Source: Paracoccaceae bacterium (GTDB lineage: Bacteria; Pseudomonadota; Alphaproteobacteria; Rhodobacterales; Rhodobacteraceae). Taken from it: a DNA stretch of 15,775 bases. This document shows, in pieces, positions 14,038 to 15,775 of the stretch (position 1 is its first letter; the number at the start of each line of letters is the position of its first letter). The stretch covers positions 1 through 15,775 of the forward strand of contig JALVEX010000074.1 of NCBI GenBank assembly GCA_027030435.1. The letters run 5' to 3'. The notes below the pieces were generated by a model. That model worked only from the letters and a program-made list of their open reading frames with translations. It was not told the DNA's origin and did not search any database. A program made the translations under genes and the position numbers.

Positions 14038-14065
14038 CGAAAGGGGGCGATGCGACCCCCTTTCG
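14038..14065 (+). terminator. Stem-loop after recN, likely terminator
   Basis: CGAAAGGGGG (14038-14047) and CCCCCTTTCG (14056-14065) are perfect 10-bp arms around an 8-nt loop, starting 13 bp after the recN stop. The T residues are inside the stem and only a weak tail follows. It is symmetrical, so it may also work for transcripts from the opposite strand. Confidence 0.6.
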
Positions 14066-14320
14066 ACTTGAAAAGTGACGGTTGTTGAATTGCGAAGCGG
14101 CCTCCGGGGTGTTTAACACTCAATACACTGTGCCATTGCCACCCTGCCAACCGCTCCGAAATCCGGCCGAAGCCGGTATCAATACACTTCACCCTACCCG
14201 GAATTTGCAGGTAACCGGGCCACTCACGGGATGGCGCGGGATCAATCCTCCGCTCCATGTCTGTCATCATGGGTGATTCTCGCGCCGGCGTCATACCCCA
14301 GATGCGTTAAGAAACCGTGT
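14066..14320. other. Convergent intergenic region with a direct repeat and a UUCG hairpin
   Basis: This stretch lies between the 3' ends of recN and the hydrolase-regulator gene. No gene is supported; the short open frames here lack family features and ribosome binding sites. It contains TCAATACACT twice (14120-14129 and 14179-14188). Between the copies is the stem CCGGC/GCCGG (14163-14176), whose minus-strand RNA would have a C(UUCG)G tetraloop. The base composition looks less GC-rich than the neighbouring genes. Confidence 0.5.
14163..14176 (-). repeat. C(UUCG)G tetraloop hairpin
   Basis: Read on the minus strand, CCGGC-TTCG-GCCGG forms a 5-bp GC stem with the very stable UUCG loop, about 145 nt past the stop of the gene ending at 14321. 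It may cap the 3' end of that transcript; no T-tract follows. Confidence 0.4.
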
Positions 14321-15772
14321 TCAGCAGAGATATGGCCGCACCCGATCAAGAACCTCCGGCCATTTGCGGAAGAAAAGCAACTGGCCGCAATCCTCATGCA
14401 CCTCGAACTCGATCCAGGGAAAATCACGCATGAATTCGCGCAGGTTTTCGGGGGGCACCTGGGGATCCTGCAGGCCGTTCATGTAGATGAGCGGCACCTG
14501 CCCCTCGAACCCTTTCAGAAGGGCGGTCCAGTCGGTTGTTTCCTGCTCGTGGACCTCGCGGGCAAAGGCCTTGTGGGCGCTGTGCTTTTCCGAAAGGCAG
14601 ACCTCGGAGCCGCAGACCATGGCCTCGAACACCTCGGGATCGGAGAAGGTTTCCACATCCGCCGGCGAGCCGCCATATACCGCATTCACGAAGCCGCGTT
14701 TGCCGAGGCGGCGGGCAAGCGAGAACCCGGCCTTGACCATGAAGGGCAGCAGATGCGGCGTGTAGCGGGCGGAAGCGAGGATGAAACGGTGCCATTTGCC
14801 CATCCGCTCGTATTGTTCGGAGCGGGTGAGGGGGAAGGTGCCGGCGCAGGCTATGACGGCCGAGAGGCGCTTTCTGTCGAGCCGGTGCATGTGGGCGAGG
14901 TAGTAGATGTCGGAGCCAAGCGAGATTGCCGGGCAGCGCGAAACCCCGAGGTGATCGAGGAGCCGCAGGATATCCTGCGCCGCGCTCATGCCGACGGATG
15001 CCTTCTTCGGCAGCGGTGTGGAATTGCCATATCCCGCCCGGATCGGCACGATGACCATGAGGCCTTCCCTCTCGAGCCTTTCTTCGGCGGAGGCCGGCCA
15101 GCGGGTGAGGCCGTAATCGAGCGGCATGTAGAGGATGGGCCGGCCGCCTTGCGCGCCGAGCAGCAGGTATTCCATGATCCTGCCATCGGCCTGGGTGATC
15201 TGGTGGTAGGGGCGGGGCGAGAGGCGGTCATAGCCTTCGCTCATGGGGGTGGCGCGGGCCGCGTGATCCTCGGTGTAGCTGGTGATTTCCATCATCGAGA
15301 GGGTCAGGCGGACAAGCTCCGTCTGCGATCGGGTTTCCGTCTTGGAGAGGATCGAGCGCATCTGCGCGCGCACGGTTTCGATGGAGCGGCCGCGGGCCTC
15401 GGCGATATCGCGCAGGCTCTTGCATTCGGTCAGGGCGCGGATGATGTCGGTTTCCGCCTGGGTGAGGCCGAAGGCGGCGCGCAGGGTTTCATCCAGCCTC
15501 TCGGGCCATTTCAGTTCGGTGGTGACGGCGATCACCACCGGGGCGCCATCCTTCGGGTGCAGGCTGCGCAGATGCAGCACGATCACCCTGTTCTCGCCGC
15601 ACATGCGCGCCCGGAAGATGGCGGTTTCATCGGAATTCTTCATGAGCATGAGGCCGAGCTTTTCGCGCAGCGCCTCGAGATCCTCGGCATTGACGGGCAG
15701 ATCGGAGAGGGGCGCCCCCTTGCGTATCCCGAGCGTGGCCCGGGCGGCGTCATTGGTATCGATGAAGCGCAT
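14321..15772 (-). CDS. LuxR-type HTH regulator fused to an alpha/beta-hydrolase domain (probably partial at the 5' end)
   Basis: At least 483 residues. Residues 1-90 look like the end of a PAS-like sensor region (DTNDAARATLGI ... VVIAVTTE). Residues about 99-160 form a LuxR/GerE-type DNA-binding domain (FGLTQAETDIIRALTE ... IAEARGRSIETVRAQMRSIL). Residues about 180-483 have the alpha/beta-hydrolase pattern: strand RPILYMP, RAGYGNS, nucleophile elbow AISLGS (Ser284) and the acid turn NGLQDPQVPP (Asp436). The place expected for the catalytic His (usually GH before two hydrophobics) reads DCGQLLFF, with Gln464. The domain may therefore be inactive or act as a ligand sensor. The frame stays open to the window edge before Met 15772 (one more codon, GAA), and the PAS-like part lacks its beginning, so the true start probably lies outside. 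Confidence 0.8.
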   Translation of the reverse strand: MRFIDTNDAARATLGIRKGAPLSDLPVNAEDLEALREKLGLMLMKNSDETAIFRARMCGENRVIVLHLRSLHPKDGAPVVIAVTTELKWPERLDETLRAAFGLTQAETDIIRALTECKSLRDIAEARGRSIETVRAQMRSILSKTETRSQTELVRLTLSMMEITSYTEDHAARATPMSEGYDRLSPRPYHQITQADGRIMEYLLLGAQGGRPILYMPLDYGLTRWPASAEERLEREGLMVIVPIRAGYGNSTPLPKKASVGMSAAQDILRLLDHLGVSRCPAISLGSDIYYLAHMHRLDRKRLSAVIACAGTFPLTRSEQYERMGKWHRFILASARYTPHLLPFMVKAGFSLARRLGKRGFVNAVYGGSPADVETFSDPEVFEAMVCGSEVCLSEKHSAHKAFAREVHEQETTDWTALLKGFEGQVPLIYMNGLQDPQVPPENLREFMRDFPWIEFEVHEDCGQLLFFRKWPEVLDRVRPYLC

Positions 15773-15775
15773 TTC

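Noticed and set aside
14082..14276. 64-codon plus-strand open frame in the recN downstream gap
   Set aside because: No convincing ribosome binding site, promoter or family similarity; it spans the hairpin and repeats of the convergent gap.
1..15775. tRNA genes, CRISPR arrays, transposases or integrases
   Set aside because: None seen on either strand; no regularly spaced repeats and no mobile-element protein motifs were found, so mobility of the mer module rests on gene context only.

Overview
The window reads as chromosomal DNA of a GC-rich alphaproteobacterium, most likely a member of the Rhodobacterales. The basis is the gene order murB-ddl-ftsQ-ftsA-ftsZ-lpxC-bamD-recN, the long FtsZ C-terminal linker, and the protein sequences. 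No database search was possible, so the taxonomic call is an inference.

Layout. Bases 1-101 hold the last 32 codons of an unidentified plus-strand reading frame. Bases 251-3591 on the minus strand carry a mercury-resistance operon in the order merT-merP-merF-merA, followed about 200 bp further on by a LysE/RhtB-type exporter. merR (3668-4156) is divergent from merT. The two share a 76-bp control region with a MerR-type promoter: a 19-bp spacer and a perfect 9-1-9 dyad. From 4220 to 14025 all genes lie on the plus strand. They form the end of the dcw (division and cell wall) cluster and its usual followers: murB and ddl (peptidoglycan precursors), ftsQ, ftsA and ftsZ (divisome), lpxC (first committed step of lipid A synthesis), bamD (outer-membrane protein assembly) and recN (double-strand-break repair). 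After a 295-bp convergent gap, 14321-15772 on the minus strand encodes a protein with a LuxR-type helix-turn-helix followed by an alpha/beta-hydrolase fold. Its N-terminus appears to run off the window.

How the genes work together. MerP (periplasm) and MerT/MerF (inner membrane) move Hg(II) inward, MerA reduces it to volatile Hg(0), and MerR controls the operon. ddl/ftsQ overlap by 13 bp and ftsQ/ftsA by 4 bp, so these are probably translationally coupled. ftsA and ftsZ are separated by a structured 186-bp gap that probably carries separate control of ftsZ. Clear or plausible terminators follow ftsZ, lpxC and recN. The most notable points are the mer module directly upstream of murB, where related bacteria normally have murC nearby; the compact MerF and MerA variants; a 15-base near-identical motif on both sides of ftsZ; and a regulator-hydrolase fusion whose expected catalytic histidine is a glutamine.
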